Positions 1-8,803 of a stretch of DNA of 35,110 nt are shown piece after piece. How positions within the stretch are numbered: the stretch's first letter is position 1; every line of letters begins with the position of its first letter. The notes under the pieces were generated by a model, which saw only the letters and a list, made by a program, of their open reading frames with translations, searched no databases and was not told the origin of the DNA. Made by a program: the position numbers and the translations under genes. The DNA comes from an uncultured Chlorobiaceae bacterium (GTDB taxonomy: Bacteria; Bacteroidota; Chlorobiia; Chlorobiales; Chlorobiaceae): the NCBI GenBank assembly GCA_903994635.1, contig CAJEXQ010000022.1:1-35110 (forward strand), given 5' to 3'.

Positions 1-2
1 AA

Positions 3-1727
3 ACAAATCCAGTCCTTGATTTTGCGACATCTTACGAGTTCCCCCCATATAGTGAAATGACGGGAACCGGTAAAATTGTCGCTTTTGGAGATCATAGTCA
101 CAAGTGTCCCGTGTATGTCAGCCAGCTTCCGCCATGTTCGGCGGAATGTCCGGCAGGGGAGAATATCAGGGGGTATCAGCGGTTGTTGAACGGTATCGAC
201 AAATCCGACAATGCGTGGAAAGCCGCATGGGAGATGATTGTCGACGCAAATCCTTTTCCTGCTGTTATGGGCCGGATCTGCCCTCAACCCTGCCAGAGCG
301 CATGCAATCGCCAGTACCACGACGAAAGTGTGGCCATTAATGCTGTCGAGCAGGCCATAGGCAATTACGGCATCGAAGCCGGTCTGCAACTACCCGGAGC
401 AGGGCCCGACAGCGGCAAAAGAGTTGCTGTTATCGGAGGGGGCCCGGCAGGACTTTCCGCAGCATACCAGCTTCGCCGAAAAGGTCATGCCGTAACGATT
501 TACGACGCCAATGAAAAACTTGGCGGCATGGTGCTTTATGGTATTATGGGCTACCGGGTAGATCGTAAAATTCTTGACACTGAAATTCAGCGTATCATCA
601 GCCTTGGGATTGAGACCAAAATGGGGGTACGTGTTGGTACTGATATTTCCCTTGAACAACTCGGTCAAGAGTACGATGCGATTTTTCTGGCTCCTGGTGC
701 ACAGCTTGGCCGCTCACTTCCGGTATCGGGTTCCGCTGATACTCCCGGTGTGACCAATGCCATTGATTTTCTGAGAAATTACGAAGTTCAGGGCGATGCT
801 ATTGCCATAGGGAAAAATGTACTGGTTATAGGCGACGGGAACGTCGCGATGGATGTGGCGCGTCTTGCGCTTCGGCTTGGTTCCCGGGCCTCTGTGGTAG
901 CCGGTATTCCAAAAGAGGAGATGGCCTGCTTCCAGATTGAATTTGATGATGCGGCCAGGGAAGGAACAGTCATGCATTATATGGCAGGGGCACTGGAGCT
1001 CATCAGGGGAGAAGATGGTGTTCAGGCTCTGCGCTGTGCTCGCATGGTGAAAAAAGTGAAGGGCGAAGAGGGGTGGAATTCACCAATTCCCTTTTTCCGG
1101 TATAAAAACAGTGAGGAAACTTTTGAAATTGAGGCAGACATGATTGTTGCCGCAATCGGGCAGAGTGCCGATATGAGTGGCTTTGAAAGTGTTACTGGCG
1201 GAAGCCCCTGGCTCAAGGTCGACAAATATTTTCGTCTGCCAGGCAGGCAAAAAATATTTGGCGGTGGAGATGCCATAAAAGTTGATCTTATCACCACGGC
1301 AGTTGGCCACGGACGCAAGGCTGCAAATTCTATCGATGCCTTTCTTAAAGGAGAAGCTCTTCCAGAGCAGGGTTATCGGGAGATAACAAAAGTTCATAAA
1401 CAGGACGTACTTTACTTTATCCACTCTGAACAGGCAAAGCGCGAGACTATTGAACTGGAAGAGGTGGCCGGTAACCATGACGAACTTCTTGTAGCACTTA
1501 CAGAAAGTGAGGCAAAGGCGGAGTCCGGGCGTTGTATGAGTTGCGGGCTTTGCTTCGATTGCAAGCAGTGCGTCTCTTTCTGCCCACAGGAAGCAGTTAC
1601 CCGGTTCAGGGACAATCCGCCCGGAGAGGTGGTCTATACCAATTACTCAAAGTGCATCGGATGCCATCTTTGTTCGCTGGTCTGCCCTTCAGGGTATATC
1701 CAGATGGGGATGGGCGAAGGCCTATAG
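3..1727 (+). CDS. dsrL: DsrL, NAD(P)H-dependent Fe-S flavoprotein oxidoreductase (5' end cut by window)
   Basis: DsrL is a cytoplasmic iron-sulfur flavoprotein of the glutamate-synthase small-subunit type that links NAD(P)H to the DsrAB sulfite reductase. The frame is open to the left edge: codons from position 3 read TNPVLDFATSYEFPPYSEM, continuous with the rest, so the ATG at 57 is probably internal and the true start lies outside the window. Visible in order: a Cys-rich N-terminal Fe-S region (CPVYVSQLPPCSAECPAG, then CPQPCQSAC), an FAD-binding GGGPAGLSAAY motif, an NAD(P)-binding GDGNVAMDVARLALRLGS motif, and two C-terminal [4Fe-4S] ferredoxin motifs (CMSCGLCFDCKQCVSFCP, CIGCHLCSLVCP). 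dsrAB would be expected immediately upstream (inference from green sulfur bacterial gene order). It is followed by dsrU after 43 bp. Confidence 0.93.
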   Translation, partial: TNPVLDFATSYEFPPYSEMTGTGKIVAFGDHSHKCPVYVSQLPPCSAECPAGENIRGYQRLLNGIDKSDNAWKAAWEMIVDANPFPAVMGRICPQPCQSACNRQYHDESVAINAVEQAIGNYGIEAGLQLPGAGPDSGKRVAVIGGGPAGLSAAYQLRRKGHAVTIYDANEKLGGMVLYGIMGYRVDRKILDTEIQRIISLGIETKMGVRVGTDISLEQLGQEYDAIFLAPGAQLGRSLPVSGSADTPGVTNAIDFLRNYEVQGDAIAIGKNVLVIGDGNVAMDVARLALRLGSRASVVAGIPKEEMACFQIEFDDAAREGTVMHYMAGALELIRGEDGVQALRCARMVKKVKGEEGWNSPIPFFRYKNSEETFEIEADMIVAAIGQSADMSGFESVTGGSPWLKVDKYFRLPGRQKIFGGGDAIKVDLITTAVGHGRKAANSIDAFLKGEALPEQGYREITKVHKQDVLYFIHSEQAKRETIELEEVAGNHDELLVALTESEAKAESGRCMSCGLCFDCKQCVSFCPQEAVTRFRDNPPGEVVYTNYSKCIGCHLCSLVCPSGYIQMGMGEGL

Positions 1728-1770
1728 GCCCTGCGAAAAGAAACCATGAAAACAAGGAGATAACGGATCC

Positions 1771-2139
1771 ATGTCAGAAGATGTCATATATCAGGTTCAG
1801 GAGGCCATTGCATGCTCCAGAAAGTGGGCTGAAACAGGATGGCCGGTTACATTCGGGCCTCGCAATGTAGATGTATCGTCGCTCCAGCAGGCCCAGTCAT
1901 TGCCTAAAAATTTTGTTTTTCGGCTGGAGGCTGTCAACTATTGGAATCAGGCGAAGCTTACAGGAAATGATGCGGCTGATTCAGGTCAGAAGGCGCTGGA
2001 TGCCCTGAAAAACAGCAACCTCTCCACAGCCGAAAATGCACTCTATTTTTGCCAGTTTATCGAAAAGCCATTCGCTGAACATTCAAAAACCTGGTTGCCG
2101 CTTTATGAGGCATTTAAAAAGAAGCGTGAAGGGCTTTGA
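1771..2139 (+). CDS. dsrU: DsrU, small conserved Dsr-cluster protein of unknown function
   Basis: A 122-aa soluble protein with no signal peptide, no membrane segment and no recognisable catalytic motif; it has two cysteines (in ACSRKW and YFCQF). An AAGGAG-like ribosome site lies about 12 bases before the ATG at 1771. Its place between dsrL and dsrE matches the gene called dsrU in the green sulfur bacterial cluster order dsrNCABLUEFHTMKJOPVW. The name therefore rests on position plus size rather than on a known activity. It ends 50 bases before the likely dsrE start, so it is almost certainly cotranscribed with the sulfur-transfer genes. No function is proposed. Confidence 0.65.
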   Translation: MSEDVIYQVQEAIACSRKWAETGWPVTFGPRNVDVSSLQQAQSLPKNFVFRLEAVNYWNQAKLTGNDAADSGQKALDALKNSNLSTAENALYFCQFIEKPFAEHSKTWLPLYEAFKKKREGL

Positions 2140-2189
2140 TTGCGCAGGAGTCTCTGATTTTTCATAAACTTTTAACGAACGGATCTGTA

Positions 2190-2549
2190 GTGAAAATAGG
2201 AATTCTACTCAAAGAGGGACCGTATAACCATCAAGCTTCCGATACGGCCTTCAAGTTTGCTGAAGCCGCAATCAAAAAAGGACATACGGTTGATGCGGTC
2301 TTTCTTTACAATGATGGTGTCACCAATGTGACGAAGCTCATGGATCCACCCCAGGACGACCGCAATATTGCAACTCGCTGGAGTGAACTGAGCCAGAAAC
2401 ATGGAGTCGAGATCCTTGCCTGTATTGCAGCCTCCAAACGTCGGGGAATCAGTGATGATGTTCTCGTTGAGGGGAGTGCGATTACCGGGCTTGGTACCCT
2501 TACAGACATTGCTATCCGTAACGACAGACTCGTAACCTTTGGAGATTGA
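2190..2549 (+). CDS. dsrE: DsrE, sulfurtransferase subunit of DsrEFH
   Basis: DsrE belongs to the DsrE/TusD fold family and carries the catalytic cysteine of the cytoplasmic DsrE2F2H2 sulfurtransferase, which passes sulfane sulfur toward DsrC. The frame is open from a TTG at 2136, but the family N-terminus MKIGILLKEGPYNHQ begins at the GTG at 2190, so that start is chosen; the ribosome site there is weak. With this start the only cysteine, in EILACIAASKR, is residue 78, the position of the active cysteine reported for Allochromatium vinosum DsrE. The 119-aa length is normal. The stop is followed 7 bases later by dsrF, indicating tight coupling of the three subunits. Confidence 0.9.
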   Translation: MKIGILLKEGPYNHQASDTAFKFAEAAIKKGHTVDAVFLYNDGVTNVTKLMDPPQDDRNIATRWSELSQKHGVEILACIAASKRRGISDDVLVEGSAITGLGTLTDIAIRNDRLVTFGD

Positions 2550-2556
2550 AGTATCT

Positions 2557-2928
2557 ATGGAAAACGAAAATATAAAGAAGATCATGCATGTGCTGCGCCA
2601 TGCGCCACACGGTACAATCTATACATACGAGGGGCTGGAAATGATTCTGATCATGGCCGCCTACGAGCAGGATCTTTCGGTTGTCTTTATCGGCGACGGG
2701 GTCTATGCCCTCAAAAAAGGCCAGGATACCAGCGGTATCGGCATCAAGGGTTTTTCAAAGACCTTTATGGCTCTTGATGGCTATGATGTGGAAAAACTCT
2801 ATGTCGACAGGGTCTCACTTGAAGAACGGGGTTTGACCGAAGAGGATCTTGTTGTTGATGTCGAAGTACTTGAGGCTGAAGAGACCGGCCGGCTGATGAA
2901 GGAACAGGATGTCATTATTCACCATTGA
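2557..2928 (+). CDS. dsrF: DsrF, structural subunit of DsrEFH
   Basis: A 123-aa member of the DsrE/DsrF/TusC fold, the non-catalytic middle subunit of the DsrEFH sulfurtransferase. It has the family features FIGDGVYALKKGQDTS and a closely packed alpha/beta core, and no cysteine, as expected of the structural subunit. A longer frame from TTG 2539 exists, but the ATG at 2557 follows a GGAG motif at 2541 and gives a family-like N-terminus. It lies 7 bases after dsrE and ends 11 bases before the dsrH start, in one translational unit. Confidence 0.88.
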   Translation: MENENIKKIMHVLRHAPHGTIYTYEGLEMILIMAAYEQDLSVVFIGDGVYALKKGQDTSGIGIKGFSKTFMALDGYDVEKLYVDRVSLEERGLTEEDLVVDVEVLEAEETGRLMKEQDVIIHH

Positions 2929-2939
2929 CCGACAGAACC

Positions 2940-3233
2940 ATGTTACATACTATCAATAAGTCTCCTTTTGAAAATAATACATTCGAGACCTGTATCAGGT
3001 TTCTGTTGCCGGGAGATCCCGTTCTTTTTATTGAAGACGGCGTTTATGCTGTTCAGACTGGTAATAAATTTTCATCCACGATTGAACGTGTTCTTAAAAC
3101 CAATCCTGTTTTTGCATTGAAGCCAGATCTGGATGCACGGGGGATTGCCGCTATTGCTGACGGTGTTGAAAGCGTCGATTATGAAGGATTTGTCGGCCTT
3201 GTCGAAGAACATCAAGTGAACAGTTGGTTTTGA
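2940..3233 (+). CDS. dsrH: DsrH, small sulfurtransferase subunit of DsrEFH
   Basis: A 97-aa DsrH/TusB-family protein completing the DsrEFH heterohexamer. The start is taken at ATG 2940 because MLHTINKSPF is the characteristic DsrH N-terminus; the open frame extends to TTG 2925, which would overlap dsrF by four bases. The single cysteine, in FETCIRF (residue 18), sits near the N-terminus like the conserved DsrH cysteine that can take part in sulfur relay. IEDGVYAV is the family's core strand. A 45-bp gap separates it from dsrT. Confidence 0.88.
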   Translation: MLHTINKSPFENNTFETCIRFLLPGDPVLFIEDGVYAVQTGNKFSSTIERVLKTNPVFALKPDLDARGIAAIADGVESVDYEGFVGLVEEHQVNSWF

Positions 3234-3278
3234 GTTGTTGATGGTATACAAAATCCTCGAATAGTCATTCAGTATGCT

Positions 3279-3749
3279 ATGAATACAGTGCTGGCGAAGT
3301 TTTTGGAGTCCAACAAGAAAGCAATTCTTCAGCAATGGCTGGATTGTGCGCTTGCATTGTTTCCTGAAAAAATGGGTTACAGTACTCCGGTTGCCATGGT
3401 GCTTTCCGGAGCGCTGGAAAAGATTCTTTCCGGTCTTGGAAAGAGTGAAAACGATTGCCAGGAGGCGCTTGACGATGTTACAAGGATTTTAGCCGTACAG
3501 AACTTTCCGCCATCAAAAGCATTGTCTATTTTTTTGGAACCGAAACTCATTTTGCGTGACATCATGATGAAAACCACTGTGGCAGGCACCTTGACGCAGG
3601 AGGTTCAGGAGGCATTCAATTCGCGTTTTGACCGGCTCACTCTTGAAGCTTTCGACAGTTACATGCGACATCGTGAAAAAATATATCAGCTTAAAGTTGA
3701 AGAGGGCAGCCGCCGTATGTACATGGCACTGAGGAGGACTGAGGCATGA
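3279..3749 (+). CDS. dsrT: DsrT, RsbRD-N-like protein of the Dsr cluster
   Basis: A 156-aa cytoplasmic, mostly helical protein resembling the N-terminal domain of RsbRD-type regulators (start AKFLESNKKAILQQWLD, later LEPKLILRDIM and FDRLTLEAFDSYMRHREKIY). It sits exactly where dsrT stands in green sulfur bacteria, directly before dsrM. Its role is not settled; a regulatory or assembly role for the DsrMKJOP complex is inference. The stop overlaps the dsrM start as ATGA (3746-3749), showing translational coupling. It contains no metal-binding motif and one cysteine pair region only (LDCALAL). Confidence 0.75.
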   Translation: MNTVLAKFLESNKKAILQQWLDCALALFPEKMGYSTPVAMVLSGALEKILSGLGKSENDCQEALDDVTRILAVQNFPPSKALSIFLEPKLILRDIMMKTTVAGTLTQEVQEAFNSRFDRLTLEAFDSYMRHREKIYQLKVEEGSRRMYMALRRTEA

Positions 3750-4741
3750 AAAAAGTGCTTATGCCACTTGTTATGGTGGCAGTTCTTGCGCTTGTCCCAT
3801 TTTTGGGCGTGCAATATGCAGGCTTGTCTTACCTGTTCGGTGTCATCATTCCCTATACGGCAATTGTTGTTTTGCTGGCTGGTTTTCTTCTGCGTTTGGT
3901 CGACTGGCTCAGGCGGCCTGTTCCGTTTCGTATACCAACGACCTGCGGACAGGAAAAATCTCTGGAATGGATCAAGTACGACCGGTTTGAAAGTCCCCAT
4001 AGATTTTGGGAAGCTGCGGCAAGGGTGTTGTCAGAAGTGTTCCTTTTCCGCTCTCTTTTCCGGAATACAAAGGCTGAACTGCACAAAGATTCCAATCTTG
4101 CCTACGGATCACACAAATGGCTCTGGCTTGGTGGTCTTGCATTTCATTGGTCTCTTCTGATCATTGTGCTGCGCCACTCTCGTTTCTTTTTTGTTATGGT
4201 TCCGGGATTCACTGAGTTTCTTGATCATGCCGATGGTTTTCTTGATGTCACCCTTCCAACCTTTTATATCACCAACGCAGTGGTTCTTGCGGCCATCACC
4301 TTTCTTGTTTTTCGTCGGCTGAATGATGCGAAAATGCGTCTCATTTCATTGCAGACTGATTACTTTCCGCTTTTTCTCATTGCGGCTATTGTTGTCGTCG
4401 GTATTCTCATGCGCTATTTGACAAGGCTGGATATTATGCCAGTAAAAGATCAGATGCTGAGGCTGGTCAACTTCAGTTTTGATGATCCAGGGGAAATAGG
4501 CACTCTCTTTTATGTTCATCTTTTTCTGGTTTCAGTTCTTGCGATCTACTTTCCCTTCAGCAAGCTCATGCATGCCGGAGCGATATTTTTAAGTCCGACA
4601 CGCAACCTGTGCAATAACAGCCGTGAAAAACGGCATGTAAATCCCTGGAATGCTTCGATCAAGTTCAAAACATACTCCGAGTATGAAGATAATTACCGCG
4701 ATAAGATGAAAAAGGCCAATCTGCCGATTGAAAAGCAATAA
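3746..4741 (+). CDS. dsrM: DsrM, cytochrome b membrane subunit of DsrMKJOP
   Basis: A 331-aa NarI-like diheme cytochrome b of the inner membrane that moves electrons between the quinone pool and/or periplasmic DsrJ and cytoplasmic DsrK. About six hydrophobic segments are visible, near residues 4-24, 30-54, 126-150, 171-191, 208-228 and 252-280. Candidate heme-ligand histidines lie in GLAFHWSLLIIVLRHSRFF and in YVHLFLVSVLAIYFPFSKLMH. The start overlaps dsrT by four bases; dsrK starts two bases after the stop, so M and K should be made together. The charged C-terminal tail probably faces the cytoplasm next to DsrK. Confidence 0.92.
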   Translation: MKKVLMPLVMVAVLALVPFLGVQYAGLSYLFGVIIPYTAIVVLLAGFLLRLVDWLRRPVPFRIPTTCGQEKSLEWIKYDRFESPHRFWEAAARVLSEVFLFRSLFRNTKAELHKDSNLAYGSHKWLWLGGLAFHWSLLIIVLRHSRFFFVMVPGFTEFLDHADGFLDVTLPTFYITNAVVLAAITFLVFRRLNDAKMRLISLQTDYFPLFLIAAIVVVGILMRYLTRLDIMPVKDQMLRLVNFSFDDPGEIGTLFYVHLFLVSVLAIYFPFSKLMHAGAIFLSPTRNLCNNSREKRHVNPWNASIKFKTYSEYEDNYRDKMKKANLPIEKQ

Positions 4742-4743
4742 TT

Positions 4744-6393
4744 ATGTCGAAATACGTTCCCAAACTTTCCGATCTTAAAAAAGAGTTCGACGAAAAGCCC
4801 AGTGTTCTGAAGGGGAACTACTCTGTTCAGGAGTGGTGGGATATTCCAGTAGAGTTCCGTGACGGCAACTGGTGTTTTCCCGGAAAACCGGAGGTGCTTG
4901 AAGATCTTGGTTTTGCCAATCCCAGGAAATGGGCAGCAACCGACGAGAATTGGCAACTGCCCGCAGGCTGGCAGAAAACGATCAGCGACGGGTTGCAAAG
5001 CCGCCTGAAGAAGTACCGTTCCCTGAAACTGTTTCTTGATAGCTGCGTTCGTTGCGGAGCCTGTGCCGACAAGTGCCACTTTTTTCTTGGCACCGGTGAT
5101 CCCAAAAATATGCCGGTTGTCCGGGCAGAGCTGCTTCGGTCAGTCTATCGTCATGATTTTCCTCTGGTCGAGAAAATTCTGAAAGGGTTTTCGGGCTCAC
5201 GGAAGCTGACGGAAGCGGTTATCAAAGAGTGGCACATGTACTTTCATCAATGTACCGAATGTCGCCGCTGCTCTGTTTTCTGCCCCTTCGGGATTGATAC
5301 GGCTGAGATAACCATGATGGTCAGGGAACTGCTGAACCTGATCGGTGTGAACAACAACTGGATTCTTGCTCCTGTTTCGAACTGTAACCGTACAGGGAAC
5401 CACCTTGGTATTGAGCCGCACACCTTTGTGCAGAATATAAATTCCCTGGTTGAGGATATCGAAGATCTTACCGGAGTTGCAGTAGAGCCTACCTTCAATC
5501 GCAAGGGTGCGGAGGTGCTCTTTATTACTCCTTCCGGCGATGTGTTCGGTGATCCTGGCGTCTATACGATGATGGGCTACCTCCTGCTCTTCCACCATAT
5601 TGGTCTTGATTATACCATCAGCACCTATGCTTCTGAAGGAGGGAATTTTGGCATGTTCACCTCGAACGATATGATGAAGAAGCTGAACGCCAAGATGTAT
5701 CATGAAGCAAAACGGCTCGGTGTGAAATGGATACTCGGTGGCGAGTGCGGCCACATGTGGCGTGTGGTGCATCAGTACATGAATACTATGAACGGTCCAG
5801 CGGATTTTCTGGAAGTGCCGGTTTCTCCGATTACAGGAACCCGGTTCAGTAATGCTGCAGCGACAAAGATGGTTCATATTGCAGAATTTACGGCAGACCT
5901 GATTCACCACAAAAAGCTTAAACTTGATCCGAAACGGAACGACCATTTGCGCACCACCTTTCATGACTCCTGCAACGTTGCCAGAGGAATGGGGATGTTC
6001 GAGGAGCCGCGACATATTCTTCGGAACGTCTGCAACACTTTTCATGAAATGCCGGAAGATACCATCAGGGAGAAGACCTTCTGCTGCGGTTCAGGAAGTG
6101 GTCTGAATGCGGAGGAGAACATGGAAAATCGTATGAGAGGAGGATTTCCAAGAGCAAATGCGGTCAAGCAGGTCAAAGATCGCCACAAGGTCAATTCACT
6201 GGTGACGATCTGTGCGATTGATCGGGCAAGTCTCCCGCCTCTGATGAACTACTGGAATCCGGGAGTTTCGGTCTATGGGCTTCATGAACTTGTTGGCAAT
6301 GCGCTGATCATGCAGGGAGAGAAAAAGAGAACAGAAGACTTGAGAGAGAATCCAATGGCAGGTTTCGAGGATGGAGGTGATGATGAAGAGTAG
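4744..6393 (+). CDS. dsrK: DsrK, HdrD-like Fe-S subunit of DsrMKJOP
   Basis: A 549-aa cytoplasmic iron-sulfur protein of the heterodisulfide reductase HdrD type, proposed to act on the DsrC disulfide/trisulfide. Two [4Fe-4S] motifs are clear: C101-x2-C-x2-C-x3-C ([11 protein letters not shown]) and C170-x2-C-x2-C-x3-CP ([12 protein letters not shown]). The C-terminal half carries the CCG-domain signature, with [11 protein letters not shown] followed by [10 protein letters not shown] near residues 447-449, and an upstream GGECGHMWR motif. It abuts dsrM (2-base gap), and its last codons contain the ribosome site of dsrJ (GGAGG at 6373). Confidence 0.93.
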   Translation: MSKYVPKLSDLKKEFDEKPSVLKGNYSVQEWWDIPVEFRDGNWCFPGKPEVLEDLGFANPRKWAATDENWQLPAGWQKTISDGLQSRLKKYRSLKLFLDSCVRCGACADKCHFFLGTGDPKNMPVVRAELLRSVYRHDFPLVEKILKGFSGSRKLTEAVIKEWHMYFHQCTECRRCSVFCPFGIDTAEITMMVRELLNLIGVNNNWILAPVSNCNRTGNHLGIEPHTFVQNINSLVEDIEDLTGVAVEPTFNRKGAEVLFITPSGDVFGDPGVYTMMGYLLLFHHIGLDYTISTYASEGGNFGMFTSNDMMKKLNAKMYHEAKRLGVKWILGGECGHMWRVVHQYMNTMNGPADFLEVPVSPITGTRFSNAAATKMVHIAEFTADLIHHKKLKLDPKRNDHLRTTFHDSCNVARGMGMFEEPRHILRNVCNTFHEMPEDTIREKTFCCGSGSGLNAEENMENRMRGGFPRANAVKQVKDRHKVNSLVTICAIDRASLPPLMNYWNPGVSVYGLHELVGNALIMQGEKKRTEDLRENPMAGFEDGGDDEE

Positions 6394-6760
6394 ACTTTTT
6401 TGGATTATTGCAGTTTCATCCTTCTCTCTTTTAGTCCTGTTCAACCTCTTGAAAGGAGAGGCTGAAACCGTTCCCGCGTCTGCCCCCCGGGTTTCAGCGA
6501 TTGACAGTACAAAGTGCATCGCTCCGGCAGCATTCATGCAAGCGAACCACATGCGGGTGCTGGATGAATGGCGGAATGCCTCCGTTCGAACAGGGAAGAG
6601 AGTACATATCACTCCCAATGGCAGCAAATTCGAGAAGAGCCTGAATACCTGTCTTGGATGTCACTCCAACAACAGGCTTTTCTGCTATAACTGTCATAGC
6701 TATGCCAATGTAAAACCAAAGTGCTGGAATTGTCATCTGTCGCCGATGGAAACACCATGA
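6383..6760 (+). CDS. dsrJ: DsrJ, periplasmic triheme cytochrome c
   Basis: A small membrane-anchored c-type cytochrome of the DsrMKJOP complex. After an N-terminal hydrophobic signal/anchor ([18 protein letters not shown]) there are exactly three heme-binding CXXCH motifs: CLGCH, CYNCH and CWNCH. The lone cysteine in [16 protein letters not shown] corresponds to the conserved residue reported as distal ligand of the unusual His/Cys heme of DsrJ. The start is one of two adjacent ATGs (6380, 6383) about 6-9 bases after GGAGG; the in-frame ATG at 6371 lies before that ribosome site and is less likely. It overlaps the end of dsrK by 11 bases and dsrO by four. Confidence 0.9.
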   Translation: MKSRLFWIIAVSSFSLLVLFNLLKGEAETVPASAPRVSAIDSTKCIAPAAFMQANHMRVLDEWRNASVRTGKRVHITPNGSKFEKSLNTCLGCHSNNRLFCYNCHSYANVKPKCWNCHLSPMETP

Positions 6761-7536
6761 TGAATGAACAACGAAGAGAATTTATCAAGAAAACCGCATT
6801 AGGGGTTCTTGTCGGGCTCGGCGCTGCTTCCGGCCTTGTTCCCGCTTTTTCGCTGGAAAAAACGGTTCTTCCTGTCTGGGATGAGCAACCTGTTCCGGGA
6901 AAAATTCGATGGGGAATGCTGATTGATACGCGAAAATGCAAGGAGGATTGCAAGCAGTGCATGGTAGCGTGCCATCATGAACATAACGTTCCCGATTTCA
7001 GGAACAAGAAAGAGGAGATCAAGTGGATCTGGAAAAACCAATACCAGCAGGTATTTCCAACTGCCAGCCAGCAATTTCCTGGCAAGGAGACTCAGGAACG
7101 CTCTTATCTTGCCTTGTGCAACCATTGTGCAGATTCTCCCTGTACGCGAGTCTGCCCCACCGGAGCCACCTTTAAGCGTTGGGATGGCATTGTGGCGATG
7201 GATTACCATCGTTGTATTGGCTGTCGTTTCTGTATGGCCTCCTGCCCCTATGGTTCACGGAGCTTTAACTGGCAGGATCCGCGTACGGCCATACATGATC
7301 CGGTTACGACATACCCAACAAGGGAGCAGGGCGTTGTGGAAAAATGCAATTTCTGTTCCGACCGTCTGGTCAAAGGCCAGCAGCCTGCCTGCATAGAGGC
7401 CTGTCCTGAACAGGCGTTGACCTTCGGTGACCTGAACGACCCCCGCTCCGATATTCGTCTGCTTCTTGAAAGCAATGAAACCATGCAGCGGAAGCCCGAG
7501 TTGGGAACCAAACCTTCAGTTTTTTACATTATTTAA
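6757..7536 (+). CDS. dsrO: DsrO, periplasmic four-cluster ferredoxin-like subunit, Tat-exported
   Basis: An approximately 259-aa NrfC/DmsB-type iron-sulfur protein on the periplasmic side of DsrMKJOP. The N-terminus has a twin-arginine signal, RREFIKK, followed by a hydrophobic stretch ([19 protein letters not shown]). Four cysteine groups follow: [43 protein letters not shown] and CNFC...CIEACP, consistent with up to four [4Fe-4S] clusters. The start is ATG 6757 (or the next ATG, 6760), overlapping the dsrJ stop as ATGATGA; the longer frame from GTG 6721 would displace the Tat signal from the N-terminus. dsrP starts 10 bases after the stop. Confidence 0.92.
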   Translation: MMNEQRREFIKKTALGVLVGLGAASGLVPAFSLEKTVLPVWDEQPVPGKIRWGMLIDTRKCKEDCKQCMVACHHEHNVPDFRNKKEEIKWIWKNQYQQVFPTASQQFPGKETQERSYLALCNHCADSPCTRVCPTGATFKRWDGIVAMDYHRCIGCRFCMASCPYGSRSFNWQDPRTAIHDPVTTYPTREQGVVEKCNFCSDRLVKGQQPACIEACPEQALTFGDLNDPRSDIRLLLESNETMQRKPELGTKPSVFYII

Positions 7537-7545
7537 CGATTTCCC

Positions 7546-8703
7546 ATGATTGAGAAAGCTCTGAAAGGAAACCGCAGCTACTGGATCTGGATAGCCCTCC
7601 TTGTCTCTGTTATTGGTATTGGCCTCTCTGTCTACAACCAGCAGAGGTGGTTCGGGCTTACGGTTACAGGGATGGGGCGAGACATAAGTTGGGGTCTCTA
7701 TATTGCGCAATTCACCTTTCTTGTTGGTGTTGCCGCATCCGCTGTTATGGTGGTGCTTCCCTACTATTTGCACAATCAGAAGGAATTTGCAAAAACGGTT
7801 ATTATTGGTGAGTTCATGGCTGTATCGGCAACCATGATGAGTATGCTTTTCATTATGGCAGATATGGGCAGGCCTGATCGGATACTCAATATCATCCTCT
7901 ATCCAAATCCTCGTTCCATAGTATTCTGGGATGTACTGGCGCTTTCAGGTTATCTCATCATTAATCTTATTTCCGGTTGGGCGATGCTCGGAGCAGAGAA
8001 AAAGGGTGTTGCACCCTCTGCATGGCTTAAGCCTCTTGTTTATCTCTCAATTCCCTGGGCCTTCAGCATCCATACGGTCACCGCATTTCTCTACGCGGGT
8101 ATGCCAGGCCGCCACCTCTGGTTGACGGCAGTTCTTGCGCCTCGTTTTCTTGCTTCTGCATTTGCGGCTGGGACAGCGCTCCTCATTCTTGTCTCTCTTG
8201 TTCTCAAAAGATCGACTGGCTTTGATACGGGAAAAGAGGCAAGAGAGAAGCTTGCTATATTGGCAACCTATGCTGGATTGGCCAATATTTTTCTGCTCGG
8301 GATGGAATTTTTCACTACTTTTTACAGTAACGTTCCCGCCCATAAAGAGAGTCTGCAGTACCTCTATTTTGGTCTCGAAGGCAAATACCAGTTTGTATCC
8401 TTGATGTGGTTCTCCCTCATTTCCGGAGTGGTTTCGATCGCTGTTCTTCTTTTCCCCGCATTAAGGAGATCTACAAAATGGCTTATTGCAGCATGTTCAT
8501 TTCTTGTGCTCTCCATCTGGATTGACAAGGGTGTCGGATTGATTATTGGAGGCTTCATTCCTTCGCCTCTCGAAGAGATTGTTGAGTACAATCCGACATC
8601 AACTGAAATACTCATTGCTCTTGGAATATGGGGTATTGGTATTCTTCTGCTTACCGTATTGCTGAAGGTGACTGTTGCAGTCAAGATGGAAACCGACTCC
8701 TGA
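7546..8703 (+). CDS. dsrP: DsrP, NrfD-type quinone-interacting membrane subunit
   Basis: A 385-aa polytopic membrane protein of the NrfD/PsrC family, partner of DsrO, that exchanges electrons with the menaquinone pool. Roughly ten hydrophobic helices can be traced, beginning with [18 protein letters not shown] and ending with [19 protein letters not shown]. Family-type features include [20 protein letters not shown] and [13 protein letters not shown]. It closes the dsrLUEFHTMKJOP run; a 100-bp gap with a weak hairpin follows before the siroheme gene. Confidence 0.92.
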   Translation: MIEKALKGNRSYWIWIALLVSVIGIGLSVYNQQRWFGLTVTGMGRDISWGLYIAQFTFLVGVAASAVMVVLPYYLHNQKEFAKTVIIGEFMAVSATMMSMLFIMADMGRPDRILNIILYPNPRSIVFWDVLALSGYLIINLISGWAMLGAEKKGVAPSAWLKPLVYLSIPWAFSIHTVTAFLYAGMPGRHLWLTAVLAPRFLASAFAAGTALLILVSLVLKRSTGFDTGKEAREKLAILATYAGLANIFLLGMEFFTTFYSNVPAHKESLQYLYFGLEGKYQFVSLMWFSLISGVVSIAVLLFPALRRSTKWLIAACSFLVLSIWIDKGVGLIIGGFIPSPLEEIVEYNPTSTEILIALGIWGIGILLLTVLLKVTVAVKMETDS

Positions 8704-8714
8704 CCGGTTACCTG

Positions 8715-8737
8715 CCCTGCTTTTCGGGTATGCAGGG
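8715..8737 (+). terminator. weak hairpin between dsrP and siroheme gene
   Basis: A 6-bp inverted repeat, CCCTGC (8715-8720) and GCAGGG (8732-8737) with an 11-base loop, lies just after dsrP. The sequence downstream is only mildly T-rich (AATTTATTTT), so this may be a partial terminator or an mRNA 3'-end stabiliser rather than a strong stop. The siroheme gene downstream has its own good ribosome site (AAAGGAGAG). Confidence 0.3.
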
Positions 8738-8803
8738 TGCCAATTTATTTTCGATGGGAAGCCCCCCTTGTCGGGAAACTCTTGTTGAATCAAAGGAGAG
8801 ATC

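Noticed and set aside
57..59. ATG at 57 as the DsrL start
   Set aside because: The frame is open to the window edge and the upstream residues (FATSYEFPPYSEM) look like DsrL sequence.
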